Shown piece after piece: positions 34,689 to 62,460 of a stretch of 64,000 bases of DNA. This DNA is from Cristatella mucedo (lineage: Eukaryota > Bryozoa > Phylactolaemata > Cristatellidae), in contig WPIO01000072.1 of NCBI GenBank assembly GCA_009760855.2, forward strand, positions 286,001 through 350,000, read 5' to 3'. The stretch's first letter is position 1; the number at the start of each line of letters is the position of its first letter. The translations under genes and the position numbers were made by a program. The notes beneath the pieces are model-generated. The model did not search any database and was not told where the DNA came from. It was given only the letters and a program-made list of their open reading frames with translations.

Positions 34689-36150
34689 AACGGAGTTTAA
34701 TTTTTGGTCTTTCCGGGTGTTCCTTGGCGTCCTCTTTCGTTAGCGGCTCTTCCGGATAGCAGCCAGGTGCAGTGGCTAGCACAGCATTCCGTCAACTTTA
34801 ACTGCTCGAATCCTGCGAAATGGAAGGATTTTTCGATCGATTATTTGGTGGCCCATTGGTGTCTTGTGGCTCTTGGTTTAAGGATGTTCAGCCTTGAGGG
34901 GGCCACATAAATGCAGCCGCTGGTCCTCGATGTCAATTGCCTCGATGTAAATTTCGATAACGGTATTTATTAGCAGTACCAGTTGGCAACCCGTCTGCTC
35001 TCAGCTGTAGCGTTAGGTCCGCTGGCGGTAGCCGGCGTTCAACACCAAACTTTCAACAGAAAACGGCTGAAAGCGACCGCTGGTCCGTTTCGCCTTGTGA
35101 GTGCAGAACAGCAGACCTCTCCGAAGACTTTCTTTCGAGGCTGCCGTGCCTACGCGATTGATACCGATTGGTTGCTTTTCGTGTCATAGGTCTCCGAGCC
35201 CAGGGTTGACGATCTTTTCTTCACTACAACTTTTCATCTTACTCAGCAGAAACCTGCCGACTTGGTGCTTGCAAGGAAAGTCACGAACACCCTGATCGCG
35301 TCGGAGTCGATCGGACGGGGGCGGCGTTGTGGTCGACAGGTCCTATTAACGGCTCCTTTTGTCGCATGTATGATCGCCGTACTGCAACGAGACGTAGCGC
35401 CATCGATGAAGCAAATCGCCATCTCAAAATTTATATGCTCATCTAGCCACTCTCTCGAGCTCCGCTCCAAAGCAGAACGCTGACAGCTGTGCGGGCAATT
35501 GGTCCGCCTGCATTTCCAGCGGCAGCACCTCTCCCGAATTCTGGCTACCGCGACGTCGCTGCTGTCATTCTGTCTGTCTCGCGGCGATGGCTCTCGCTTC
35601 CTGTGCCGGAGGCATCCGTTACGCGCATGCGTCGCCGGTAGCGCCTCCTGCTTCTCGAGCGAAGCGGCCTTGCGAAGTTATGTGGCAAGCGGCAAAGACG
35701 CGATACCGGAATGCAGGCTGGCGTGCAGGCGAACCTGAGGCTGTGAGACCTTGATGCTGGCTGCTCGCGTCTTCGTCCGCTCAGCTTACAGCTTTGCATG
35801 CACCACCTTTGAGTGCCGACCGAATGCATTCCATTCAAACGGTCGCATTCCATTCAAACGGTCGTTGACGGAGGAAGCCGCCGTATGGTGACGCTGCAGG
35901 AGATTGGAGCCCGCACGCACAAGCATCTCAACCGTCTATACGTACATCCAACGGACCAGCCGGCTAGATCGCCGACACCCCTCGGCGAGCGGCACGCTAG
36001 GCAGAGGTTAACCCGTGGGTGACAGACGCGACACCCGACTGCGACAACGTTGCTCTAGTCACCACCAGCCGCCGATCAGGAGCATCAATCGCTAAGCCGA
36101 GAAAAATACAGGGCTAGGGCTAGCTGAGCTATCCGAAATCTCGTGTCGAT
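34689..36150. other. No gene recognised upstream of the CCDC9-like gene
   Basis: Short frames only. The last few hundred bases are presumably the promoter and 5' UTR of the gene starting at 36151. Confidence 0.35.
35826..35863. repeat. 19-bp perfect tandem duplication
   Basis: GCATTCCATTCAAACGGTC twice, head to tail. Confidence 0.9.
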
Positions 36151-52749
<16,599 letters not shown>

Positions 52750-52772
52750 TCAAAGGGCGACGCAGCAGCGGC

Positions 52773-52811
<39 letters not shown>

Positions 52812-53073
52812 TGAGGCGACGCAGTGGATTTGCTAGCCAGCTCGTGCGGGCAGACGCCTGCGTATTCGCCTGCGGGCCCTGTTAAACCGCGCGCCGGATG
52901 ATGGCGCTCGCTGTGGACCCACGAGCGCGACGAAGGGTCGGTCCCTCGCCGCCGCTGCCATCGCCGCATCGGAATCCGAGACGCCGACCGACGGACGGAC
53001 GGAAAGCCTGCGCCGCCCGCTTCTTTGCTGTCCGTCGGCTGCGAGCCGGACCGTAGATCGGCTCGCTGTGGCG

Positions 53074-53079
53074 AATAAA
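53074..53079 (+). terminator. Polyadenylation signal of the CCDC9-like gene
   Basis: AATAAA 325 nt after the proposed TAA. Confidence 0.5.
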
Positions 53080-53304
53080 GCCGTCGCTGCCGAGTTGGCG
53101 CTGACACCGACGCTCCCGTCTTGTTCGGCTGCAGCTTGACAGCGCTCTGGTTGACGTTGGCGGCGGCGGCGGCGGCAACTCGCGAACCATGCTGGCGCAG
53201 CGGCTCGGAGCTGAGCGGCGGCCTCTGCGCCCGCCCGAGGAATGGCGCGCCGAAAGCCGCTGGCGCGCTTGCTTGACTGCTCGTCTGAACTCGACGCTGC
53301 TCGA

Positions 53305-53308
<4 letters not shown>

Positions 53309-53341
<33 letters not shown>
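53309..53341. repeat. (CT)n microsatellite
   Basis: CT dinucleotides over about 33 bp in the convergent 3' intergenic region. Confidence 0.9.
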
Positions 53342-53344
<3 letters not shown>

Positions 53345-53934
53345 CGTCGTCGGAGTAGCCAGTTTCTGTCGATGGCGCACAAGTCGTGCGCCGCCGTGTC
53401 GCGAATCGACGGCGAGACTCGGCTTCGTGCGACCGAGAGTGCGTCGAGCAGCCGCGCGACTGAGTGACTGCTCGACGTGCGAACTCGCCGCCTGCATCCA
53501 CCCGCCGGCGGGAGCTCTACTGCGATACTTCGGACGTTTCCTTTGGCTTCTGTCTCGGGAGCGTGAGGTGTCGCCTTGCTCGCTCCGGCTCGCACCTGCC
53601 AGTCGCGCCGATGACGCGGCGAGATACGCAGCTGCGAGACGCAGCTGCGTGTCTGCACGCATGCGCTCGCCGCCGACTTCGCCGCGGCGTCGCCCTCGAG
53701 CGTTCAATTAGCGGAGGGCGGGTGTCGGTCGCGTCCACTCACCGCTCGGCGACCATCGAACCGATGCCGCCGCGCCGGCGGTGGAGTCTGAGCCGGGGCA
53801 CATTCAGCGGCGCCCCCGTACGCCCGCCCTCGCGCTCAGCCCGCGGGGCGCAATCCCGTCGAAGTGGCACCCATTATCCAGCGCGCGGCGGCGGCGGCGA
53901 GCTGGCAAAGACGTCGGCTGCAGCGGCGATCGCT
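53342..53934. other. GC-rich convergent intergenic region
   Basis: Overlapping frames on both strands; nothing supported as coding. Confidence 0.35.
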
Positions 53935-53940
53935 TTTATT
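53935..53940 (-). terminator. Possible polyadenylation signal of the INAF-motif gene
   Basis: AATAAA on the minus strand, about 590 nt past the stop codon. Confidence 0.4.
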
Positions 53941-54531
53941 GGCGTCGAACGACCGACGCCGAAGTTCGCTTTCGACGGCAGCCGGTTCGGACCCCGGCGC
54001 GAGCTCGCTCGTGCGCCGGGCGCTGGGCGTCCGCGACGAGTGGCGGCGGCGGCGGCAGCGCCGGTGCCATGGCTCTAAGCGTGCTCGAGCGAGCAGCGTG
54101 GCGGCGTTACAGCGAGCCCACTACCGTCTACCTACCGGTGCTAGCGCTCGCGCCTCCTGTCGCCGCCGCGGGCTTGCAGAAGCGGCCGCGGTAGCGGGCG
54201 CGCCAGCGCGCGCAGCGTCCTGCCAGCGACCGCAGTTTCACTGCTCCACCAGCAGCGAGCCCGGCCGCCGCCGTCGCAGCGGCCGGGCTCGCGAGGAGCG
54301 ACTGACTGGCGGCGGCGGCGGCTAGGCCGAGTTCCGCGACGTGGGCGTCAAGAGCTAACGAAAGAAGGCAGGCTGGCTGGCAGTGAATAGACCGTCTCCT
54401 TGCCGTCCGAGTCGTCCTCCGGCTAGCGTCCGATCCGGGAACGCGCCCAGCGCAAGGCTGGAGCGATCGGGTAGGCGAGTGCGGCTGAAGCGGCCTTCGC
54501 ACCGATCGGAAGCGGAGGAGTGGAAGACTTC

Positions 54532-54816
54532 TCACGGGGCGCGACTTGACGTCGCGTCGGTCGTCGAGTTCGACACGCCTTCCGTGGTGGCGCCAACGTT
54601 GAACCTCCTGTACACCTCTTTGGCGTCCCAAAACAGCGAGTAGTACACGGACAGCATGATGGCCGCCAGAGAGACGGTCATTAGGTAGCCGATAACCGTG
54701 GCGAGCTTGACCCACTTCTTTTCACTCTGCATCGCCTTGCCGAACGCCTTCCTGTCGGCGTCGTAGCGGGCGTCGCCCGCCTGCTCGCCGCCGCCGAGCA
54801 TCGTTGCCGCCGCCAA
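54532..54816 (-). CDS. INAFM: INAF-motif-containing small membrane protein, single exon
   Basis: 94 aa, one membrane span. Seen: N-terminal hydrophilic part (1-33), then the INAF motif (KKWVKLATVIGYLMTVSLAA, continuing to SVYYSLFW at residue 63), then a short tail with an Asn-Ser-Thr site. The family (Drosophila INAF-B, vertebrate INAFM1/INAFM2) shares exactly this Lys-Trp-Val ... Tyr-Tyr-Ser-Leu-Phe-Trp block. INAF in fly photoreceptors supports TRP channels; whether this protein does so is inference. I chose the first ATG; a second at codon 6 is possible. Family members are also short and largely one-exon. An overlapping frame on the same strand (54128-54715) is a shadow. The gene is convergent with the CCDC9-like gene. 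Confidence 0.85.
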   Translation of the reverse strand: MAAATMLGGGEQAGDARYDADRKAFGKAMQSEKKWVKLATVIGYLMTVSLAAIMLSVYYSLFWDAKEVYRRFNVGATTEGVSNSTTDATSSRAP

Positions 54817-56015
54817 GAGTGCGCGCAGGGAATCCTGTGGCTCGCCTCGGCCGCTGTCCGGCCGACGGCGGAGCGTCGCTCAAACGATCAAAGGCGAGAG
54901 CGAGCCGAGACCGCGCGGCCGCTGCCGCCGCCGCAAGTCGCTAATGCCGGCCTCCGAGTACGCTAATGAAGGCCGCAGATCGATGCGCGCAGCCTCCTCT
55001 GTGAAGCCGATCGTAAGAGCAAGGCGAGCGGCTGCGGCGGCGCTGTCGCCTCCCGCTCGCTCGCCTGCGAACAGCTGGTCTCCCGGTAACCGCACTCCGC
55101 CGCCGTATTGCCCGGGCGGCAGCGGCACGGGGCGAGAGGGTCCGCTCGAGACGCCACTTCGCCGCCGCCCCGAAGGAGCAGCGGGCGCGCGCAGCGCTGC
55201 CTCGTACGTGGCATCGATCGCAGCATCTCGGGGGGATGGGGGTGGGTAGCGCCTCGAGCAATCTGCAGCGATAGATTGACACTTACGTAAACAGGAAGCG
55301 GGGCGTTTTTATGCCGCCCGACGAACGTTGCGCGTTCGTGCGGGCGGCGATCGTCAGGTTGTCGCCGAGGCGTAAGGCCGCGGTAGCGCGCTGCGCGGGA
55401 GCGGCACGAAGCGTGCTCGACGACGCGTGGCGCGCTCGCTCTCGTCTGCTCGCCGTCGCCGAGCCAAATGGGACGGACGCCGCGAGCGGGGCTCGGGCCA
55501 CCCATCGTCGCCGGAAGTTACGCGGCCCCTACCTGACGTCCGAGCTCGGCGCGGCCGAGAGAGATCTCGCTGCCGATTGCAGCCGACGTCGTCTTATCGC
55601 GCGTCCGCGGGCAGCCGTCTGCCGCGCTGCTTCCGCGGTCCGGTGGGTCTACGGCTACGGCTTCGCGGCGGCGGCGCACGACCGGGAATGGTTGCGCGTG
55701 GCGCGGCTCCTATGAGTAATGCACGAGCGCCATCTGGCGACGATTGCCGTAGGGCGAGCGACTGACTAATTAGTGGATACTAAAGGACCTCTGGTGCGAT
55801 TCGCAGATCGCTTTGGATACCGAAGGGGACGCTGAGCAGAGCGGAGCGACTGAGATCCGTATAAGGTCACGTGTGCAGAGTTTGGTGGCGACAGGAGGCA
55901 ATAGCAGAGATCGCGGGATACTATTTGGTCCAGCGAGTGGCCTCTTCTGCGAGTAGGGCGCGCATGCGCGGACGCCGCAAGAGTAGAGTAAATGATCAGC
56001 TAAGCTACGGCATTC
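54817..56015. promoter_or_regulatory. GC-rich upstream region of the INAF-motif gene
   Basis: CpG-dense sequence with overlapping frames on both strands, as expected for a CpG-island promoter and 5' UTR. No exon supported. Confidence 0.4.
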
Positions 56016-56048
56016 GGCGCGCATACGGCGCGCATACGGCGCGCATAC
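56016..56048. repeat. 11-bp tandem repeat, three units
   Basis: GGCGCGCATAC three times. Confidence 0.95.
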
Positions 56049-56243
56049 GTTGGGTCATCGAAACGAATGGCAAAATCGCACAGGGATCCGCAGATCTCCG
56101 CAGAACCGGACAGACGATCAGCGAGCGAGTCGATCCTTTGCTTCCCGCATCCCCGACCGCGAAAGCGCCTGTGCAGCTTCCTGACAACAGTCGTGCGCTT
56201 TCGTGCGCTTGGCCACTGTTTGGAATGAGAGCGCCGCGGGAAA

Positions 56244-56456
56244 ATGGCGCGAGTGGAGCGAAAGGAAAGAGCGAAAGTAGTAAAAACACTGCTGCAAGAG
56301 TGGACAGTCGTGGAGGTGCCAGATCGAGAAATGATCGACATTGTTAACGCGCCACCGAGCTCATTCGAGCGAAGCGTCGGCCAAAGTTGGCTAGCTTCTA
56401 ATCGAGATTCTCACGTCGGTGCTAGCATTCAACTCGTGTGCACGGCTCAAAAATAA
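56244..56456 (+). CDS. Possible 70-aa ORF, unknown
   Basis: Good start context (GAAAATGGCG) and balanced, protein-like composition (ERKERAKVVKTLLQEWTVVE). No family recognised, no splice context; a LINE-A fragment begins immediately after. It could be a gene remnant or chance. Confidence 0.2.
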   Translation: MARVERKERAKVVKTLLQEWTVVEVPDREMIDIVNAPPSSFERSVGQSWLASNRDSHVGASIQLVCTAQK

Positions 56457-56890
56457 TAGTAATAATAATAATAATACATTTGATATAGCACCTTTAGAGA
56501 GCTCAATCTCTTTCTACGCACTTTAAATTTACTGCAAAGGAAGCACGATCGAATGGTTAGTGGTAGCACGCTCAATAAACAAGAATAACGTGGTTAGGGC
56601 TGACATGCACAGGGTCAGCATGCAAATATGGTCAGTGGCAGCATGCAACAATGTCAGCACGCATAAGCACATAAAGGCGCGTCACACGGACCCACTAAAT
56701 GCTGTGATAAATAGATGCATTGTTAGTTTATTTTTAAACGTGTTCAAGTCAGGGAATGTCATGACATAAGTCAGTAGTGAGTTCCAGGGTTTGGGAGAAT
56801 AAGAACTAAGGGCACGGTCTCCAACGAATTTTGAGGTTTCTACGAGGTAAAGGTAAATAATTAGATTCCAAAAAGCGGGTGATACGGCTA
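56457..56890 (-). mobile_element. LINE-A 3' fragment (diverged)
   Basis: (AAT)n tail, reversed tail module, 3' UTR, and the last RT codons with several changes. Confidence 0.75.
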
Positions 56891-57729
56891 ACCAATAGCA
56901 CGCACTACTATCGAGTGCAACCTACTATTAACGTTCGTACTATTTAACTCGATGCATTAATTGTCTGCCCTGGATGCATTCTGAGCTTGGGGTCATTTCG
57001 GTGACGAGCGAGCGTGAGAGACTGGTGGCATTTAACCAGGTAGCAGTGTTTTGGTAAATACTTTCACTATACTTTAAAGCACGAATAGTGATATCTACAG
57101 AGCAATTACTAACTTGGAGGTTCAAGTACTCTTACTTTACGTTACCATACGCCACAAACTTTATTTTAATTGCAGGATTTTATGGTTAAAATTTGTCCGG
57201 TGAGAAGCCATTTAGCTAAATATTGTCGAATAAAATAAACATCTTGCTTTAGCATTTGTTTTTTAGCAGCCAGCTCGACTCCTCAATTTATTTATTTATT
57301 TACGCAAAAACTCTAGAGGAAAATTGTTCCATCTTGGCCGCATAATCCATGCTAAAAAGCATTTGACCGTGAGCAGACTTTTGTTTTGCACGTTGTGCCG
57401 TCAATGCCTCACACCTGTCCTAATTTATCTACCTACTGGGAAATTTTTGTCGGATGCAAGATTCAGATGGGCTCTGTTGGACAGAACGCCTCGACTCATT
57501 AAGTTTTACCTGCGCTTACAATGGACGAACAGAACTGTCGACCCATTATACTTGCTTCAGCTGCGGCAGGAAAAATTCTCTTGCTTGTGAACCGTTTATA
57601 TTTTGAACTTTTGTTCAGCAAACTTATAGACCACACAGTCTTCGGCAGGCGTACTTTTTCGGTACCGCAAAGCGGCTGGGTGTACCTACTCACAAAGTAA
57701 GCTTGCATGTTTTTAGTCAAAGTTTCGGA

Positions 57730-57736
<7 letters not shown>
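56891..57736. other. No gene recognised
   Basis: AT-richer sequence; frames of 60-90 codons without motif. Confidence 0.35.

Positions 57737-57773
<37 letters not shown>
57737..57773. repeat. (GA)n microsatellite
   Basis: GA dinucleotides over about 37 bp. Confidence 0.9.
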
Positions 57774-57777
<4 letters not shown>

Positions 57778-57855
57778 GTAGAGATGCACAGAGACAGAAA
57801 CAAAGACAGAAAAAGAGAAGAGACAGTGAAACAGGCATCCTTACACTAACACTGA

Positions 57856-58125
57856 GATGAGATCGTCGAAACGCTGAGAGGCGACCGAGCGAAGGCGAAA
57901 GATAAGCGTCTAATTGCTGTTGACTACCGTGACGTCAAGGGCAGAATCAAGATTGAAGTCACGCGTTTTGTTGAGGAAACGCCGCTGTATTTCCTTCGGA
58001 TGAAGCCTCCTAAATACGGAAATGCTTAGTTCGATGAGTATCTAAGACCTAATCAGAAAAAACTTGTACACATTTTGTACGACATTTTACTTATTAAACG
58101 CACGTTCGCTAGGTCAAAGTCTTTC
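57856..58125 (+). pseudogene. Protein-like open stretch with an internal stop, unknown family
   Basis: From a TGA at 57853 the frame is open with no ATG near its start: DEIVETLRGDRAKAKDKRLI, then VDYRDVKGRIKIEVTRFVEE and a LYFLRMKPPKYGNA ending, TAG at 58027, then 31 more open codons (FDEYLRPNQKKLVHILYDIL). The composition looks like real protein. I do not recognise it. It may be a decayed element ORF or an exon of a lost gene. Confidence 0.3.
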
Positions 58126-58126
58126 T

Positions 58127-58374
58127 AGCGTACGATGTCGAGGAGGCGGTCAAGGTCGGAGTCTACCGAGAGCTTGAAGCGTAAGAGGCGGAGGCTGCAG
58201 TAAATAGCAGAATTCCCATGGTGCACAAAGATTTATGGTAATCTTTTATTGAAATTACCGCTACCATTTAACTGCAATGAACCTGACAGTGGTCTCATAC
58301 AGAGCCTTCACTCGCCAAGTCTCAGCATAAGTCGCCGAAATAGAGCGTACAATGTCGAGGAGGCGGTCAAGGTC
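58127..58374. repeat. 31-bp direct repeat, two copies 217 bp apart
   Basis: AGCGTAC(G/A)ATGTCGAGGAGG with CGGTCAAGGTC at 58127-58157 and 58344-58374; both contain an ATG reading MSRRRSRS. Confidence 0.85.
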
Positions 58375-59106
58375 ATCTAGGATGGATCGAGTGCTCTGTC
58401 TCAGTGGATCGCTGGTGCTGCGATGTTGTTAAACGGCCTGCCATTGCAGTCAGTCTTTCACGATTTGGTGCGCGACTTGTTACAAGGACAAGGTAAGGAA
58501 TGAGATGATGCATACGCCCGCAGTGGCATTTTTACTGTGATATGAGCTGCAGACAAATTTTGGACCTCTATTGCAGCGCTTCTCGGCCAAATGAAAACTC
58601 ATCTGAAAGTGCTGACCTATTTCATGCGAAAGAGGCTCGATTTGAGAAAGCTGGAACTTTACTAAAGCTTGGTTTTGGCCTAACACAGATGCCTCGTCTT
58701 GAGGTATCCTGCAAGATAACTTCTCGCGTTGCCATGCAAAATCCTAGATTGACGTAATATTAAATAAACAAGTAAGCCTAGACTAATGTAATATTGCATC
58801 GCATTGCATAATAACGCAATGCACAGCTCATCCAGAGTTGACTGAATCCATTTCTGATGCAATGCAAGACTACTGCCAGCGGCTGCTGCAGTAAACTGAC
58901 GTAATAAAGCCCAGTTTAGAGGTTGAGCATTTAAAATATTTCAGATTTTGAGCGAGACAGTTTATGCCACTGTTAGATGAAACTGTTATTATTTTATTCA
59001 TTGAAGTACTATACAGAACATTAATGCATCGAAAGTGCGTTAATACTGCGGACACATTTTTCCATATTTATGGGGAACTGACATTTGCCAACCGGAGGAA
59101 AAGTAC

Positions 59107-59168
59107 CACTTCTCTAGTGAAGAAGGCGTAGCATCCTCACTTCTCTAGTGAAGAAGGCGTAGCATCCT
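59107..59168. repeat. 31-bp tandem duplication
   Basis: CACTTCTCTAGTGAAGAAGG plus eleven bases, twice in perfect succession. Confidence 0.92.
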
Positions 59169-59239
59169 CACTTCGGATGCAGGGTTGGTGACCAAGATCA
59201 GCCTTGGGTACCGCATATATGCTGTGCTACAAGTACAAC

Positions 59240-60667
59240 ACAGATTTCAAATTGATTGAACGGCAAAAGACCATCAATGCCGTTTGCAGTCCGCATGGTG
59301 TAGACAGAGCCAAGCAACCGCATAAATGACTGTTGCTTCTACTTGGTTCCTCCTCTTTTTTGGCGGATTAACCAAGAAAAAGAGGTAGCCTACCTAAGCA
59401 TTCCTTCTGCATCGAGACCAGTTCCACACGGTGAGGGACCTCCTATTCCAGAACCTCGATCAGAATATTATCTAGATTCATATGATGACAAGGGTCAAGA
59501 GCCGACCTGTTCTTCTTCTCCGGGTACGTCAGCATGCAGTGATGCCGATTTCCACTGTGGTGCGTCGTCAATTCCACACAGAATAGCACAAGAAGAACTT
59601 AATACCTGGTTCATGATTTGGACTTAACCAAGAACAATGCAGAGTTGCTAGGATCAAGACTTCAACAATGGAGTATTCTCGAAGAAGATGTCGCAATTAC
59701 ATTTTCAGCTTCATAACATTGCTAAAATTCGGGCTTGTTTAGATAAGGATACCACTTCTAAGTTGGTCCATAAATTTGTGACATCCCGTCTCGACTTCTG
59801 CAACTCACTGCTTACTGGCCTACCGGCATGTGCGACTAGGCGATTGCAGCTGGTGCAAAACTCCGCAGCTAGGCTTGTCTGTCGCGAGCGTCGCAGTTGC
59901 CACATTACACCACTTCTCGCCGATCTGCACTGGCTACCAGTCAAGCAACGGATTGACTTCAAGGTTTTGTCGCTCACTTTTAGGTCACTTCATTCTTTGG
60001 CTTCAGCCTATCTCTCAGATCTACTCCCCAATCAGGCCAAGCATCGTACCACCCGCTTTTCGGAATCCAACAGTCTACAAATACCTCGTACAAACCTCAA
60101 ATCCTTTGGAGACCATGCATTTAGTTCGTATGCTCCCAAAGCCTAAAACTCCCTCCCGACCTGCGTCAGAACATCCCCTGACCTGACCACATTTAAAAAG
60201 AACTTACAAACACACCTATTTAGGACAGCATTTAGTGGGTCCCTTTGATTCGTCCCTCATGTGCTTATGCGTGCTGACACTGTGCATGCTGCCACTAACC
60301 ACATTTGCATGCTGACCCTGTGCATGTCACCCCTAACCATGTTATTCACGTTGTTTATCAAGCATGATATTACTCACCATTGAATTGCATTTTCCTTTGC
60401 AGCAAACGTAAAGCGCCTAGAGAGAGATTGAGTTCTCTGAGGGCGCTTTATCAAGTACATTATTATTATTATTTCTTCCTTGACAAATGTAGCATGGTTA
60501 GTGATAAACACGGTGAACATTTTCTTAAAGATATCACAACAATGGAACAAAGATACCAGGCAAAATAGCTCACTACAATGCTGGCTGACTACTGCTGGAC
60601 CCTTTCCAGAGATGCTCCCAACAGCTATACAAGAGACCAGCGAATAAATCTAAGAAGCAGTCTATAA
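59240..60667 (+). pseudogene. Second broken copy of the unnamed repetitive gene family, split by a LINE
   Basis: N-terminal part 59240-59700: NDCCFYLVPP, IPSASRPVPHGEGPPIPEP, then a frame change near 59604 into LVHDLDLTKNNAELLGSRLQ QWSILEED. C-terminal part 60473-60667: VSDKHGEHFLKDITTMEQRY QAK, one stop, then MLADYCWTLSRDAPNS. From memory both ends match one multi-copy animal protein family (DCYFCL, IPSA-RPVPH, NDLVRDL-AELLGSRL at the start; SDEHGERFHQDI and MLADYCW at the end). LINE-A sequence (59701-60472) sits exactly between them, and the middle of the protein is missing. Stops and a frameshift show it is dead. Function of the family is unknown to me. Confidence 0.65.
59701..60472 (+). 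mobile_element. LINE-A, 5'-truncated, inserted in the repetitive gene copy
   Basis: Starts at TTTTCAGCTTCATAACATTG, encodes the RT C-terminus (one in-frame stop after APKA), and ends in (TTA)n near 60472. Close in sequence to the intact copy. Confidence 0.88.
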
Positions 60668-61510
60668 ATTCATTTTTACAGGTATTAACCGTAGGCCTAT
60701 TACAATTGGCATTAATTTCGTAATGTAAACATTAACTTTAATGCATATTAAAAAAAGTGGAACCAATTTTGCTATTCGACTATCAAATTAGTTTTGAGCA
60801 CATACAAGTTCATGAGAATTGGCTAATTTTTTATTTCAGTTACACGACTTTTGTAAAAGTTGTTGACCAGTGTTACACACAAGCAAATGCAAGCACTTAA
60901 AGTTACTCGGACAGATAAAAGGCTGAAGAGACTTGGATGATTCTGGTGCACGTCAGGTAAAATGAGCAATGGGTGCTCTATTTCGTTTGCCACTACATCC
61001 ATTCGTGATTTAGGCTTTTTAGCACATGTTTCTGTCATTGCAAACAATTGAAATCAATTGGATGTCAATGATGAAATGAGTGTTACGTTGTCAGTCAAAG
61101 ACCAATTTCGCAGTTTCATTTTCTTATTCAGGCCAAGAGAAAACAAACTTCTCAGTGACATGAAATGTTTTAGCAGAATAACAGTTTTTTCTAGTGTGCA
61201 CATGATATTGTTCTGCACTTTGTTTGGAGTAGTCACTAATTTTTCGTATAAAAAAGAAAGAGATTAATTATAGTTCATGTTAGGCTTGTTTAGTTCATTC
61301 GTACTTTGCGATGTTATAATCTGTACAAGGCAATAGATTTTCAATAAAATACAACAAAAATATTCACAGCCTTTAAAGTTGAGTTGATATGCAAATGTGC
61401 ATTTTTTAGGGAGTGGTCTATAGATTTACTTTGGTCAGTAACTCAAGAAAGATTTAGAAACACCGAGCTAAGGACGTGGACTTTGTTATAAAGGCATGGG
61501 CGATCCTGAC
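60668..61510. other. AT-rich, no gene recognised
   Basis: AT-rich sequence with frames up to 74 codons and no motif. Confidence 0.35.
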
Positions 61511-62423
61511 AGCAGAGCATCGATCTAGGCTTTCATTTTGTGAGCAGATGTCTCAGAACGGCACCCTTGCTTTGAATCCCCCTGTCTTTTAGCTCTTCAA
61601 AATCTCAACTCTCTTGCTAAATGTATTCGTGACATCCGCACTTGGATGACAGTAAAGGCAGTATCAAGTTGAGTGACAATGAAACACACTTACCAGTTAT
61701 TAGAAAACCTAGCGTTACAAGGAATTTGAAAACCCAATCCTCAAAACGGGCTCGGCATATCTCCTGTAACATCTATGAGATATCTGGGTGTCTTTCAAAA
61801 ATGCCGGCACACTTGTAAAAGATTAATCCACCAAAATCAGCCCAAGCATTTATGACAACCAGTTTTGAATTCTGCAACTAAATACTGTCAGGTCTTCTGG
61901 CCTGTCCAATTACAGCAGGTGCAAAACTTTGCAGCTGCGCTTGTCTGTCGTGAGCGTTGCAGTTGTCACCTCACACCACTTCTAGTCGACCTGCACAGGC
62001 TGCCCATCAAGTAGCGTTATTGTAAGGTTTTGTCACTCACTTTTAGGCCCAGTCATTCTCTTGTTCCAGCTTACCAAGCCGGACTACTTCCCAAAGAGGC
62101 AAGGCATTGTAACGTCCGCTCTTCTGACTTAGGTCGTTTTGTTGTGCCTCTAACCAATCTCAAATCCTTTAAAGGCAGCGCCTTTAATTCGTGTGCTCCC
62201 AAAGCTTGGAAATCCCCAGACTGACATCACAACTCACCTGACTCGACGTCATTCAAACAAAAGCTAGAAGTGCAAATTTCTTGACAGCCTTCACTAGTCC
62301 GTGCAAATCCTTCCCTCGAGTGCATATCCCCGGGCTGGCACTGCGCTTGCGATCACTAACCGTATTGACCTACTTCCTTTCCAGTATATGTAAAATGCCT
62401 AAAAAGAGGCTTAGTTCACTGTG
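61511..62423 (+). mobile_element. Old LINE-A copy
   Basis: Begins around the RT YADD region (GATCTAGGCTTTCATTTTGT), continues through CGTGACATCCGCACTTGGAT and the C-terminal codons (62030-62224 open: LTFRPSHSLVPAYQAGLLP) to a tail-like ATGTAAAATGCCTAAAAAGA. Many frameshifts. Confidence 0.7.
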
Positions 62424-62460
62424 TTGTAGATTAGCTGATTTAACAGCCTCATTTATAGAG
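62424..62460 (-). mobile_element. SINE2 3' end fragment
   Basis: TTAGCTGATTTAACAGCCTC ATTTATA, the reverse complement of the SINE2 tail, wedged between two LINE-A pieces. Confidence 0.5.
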
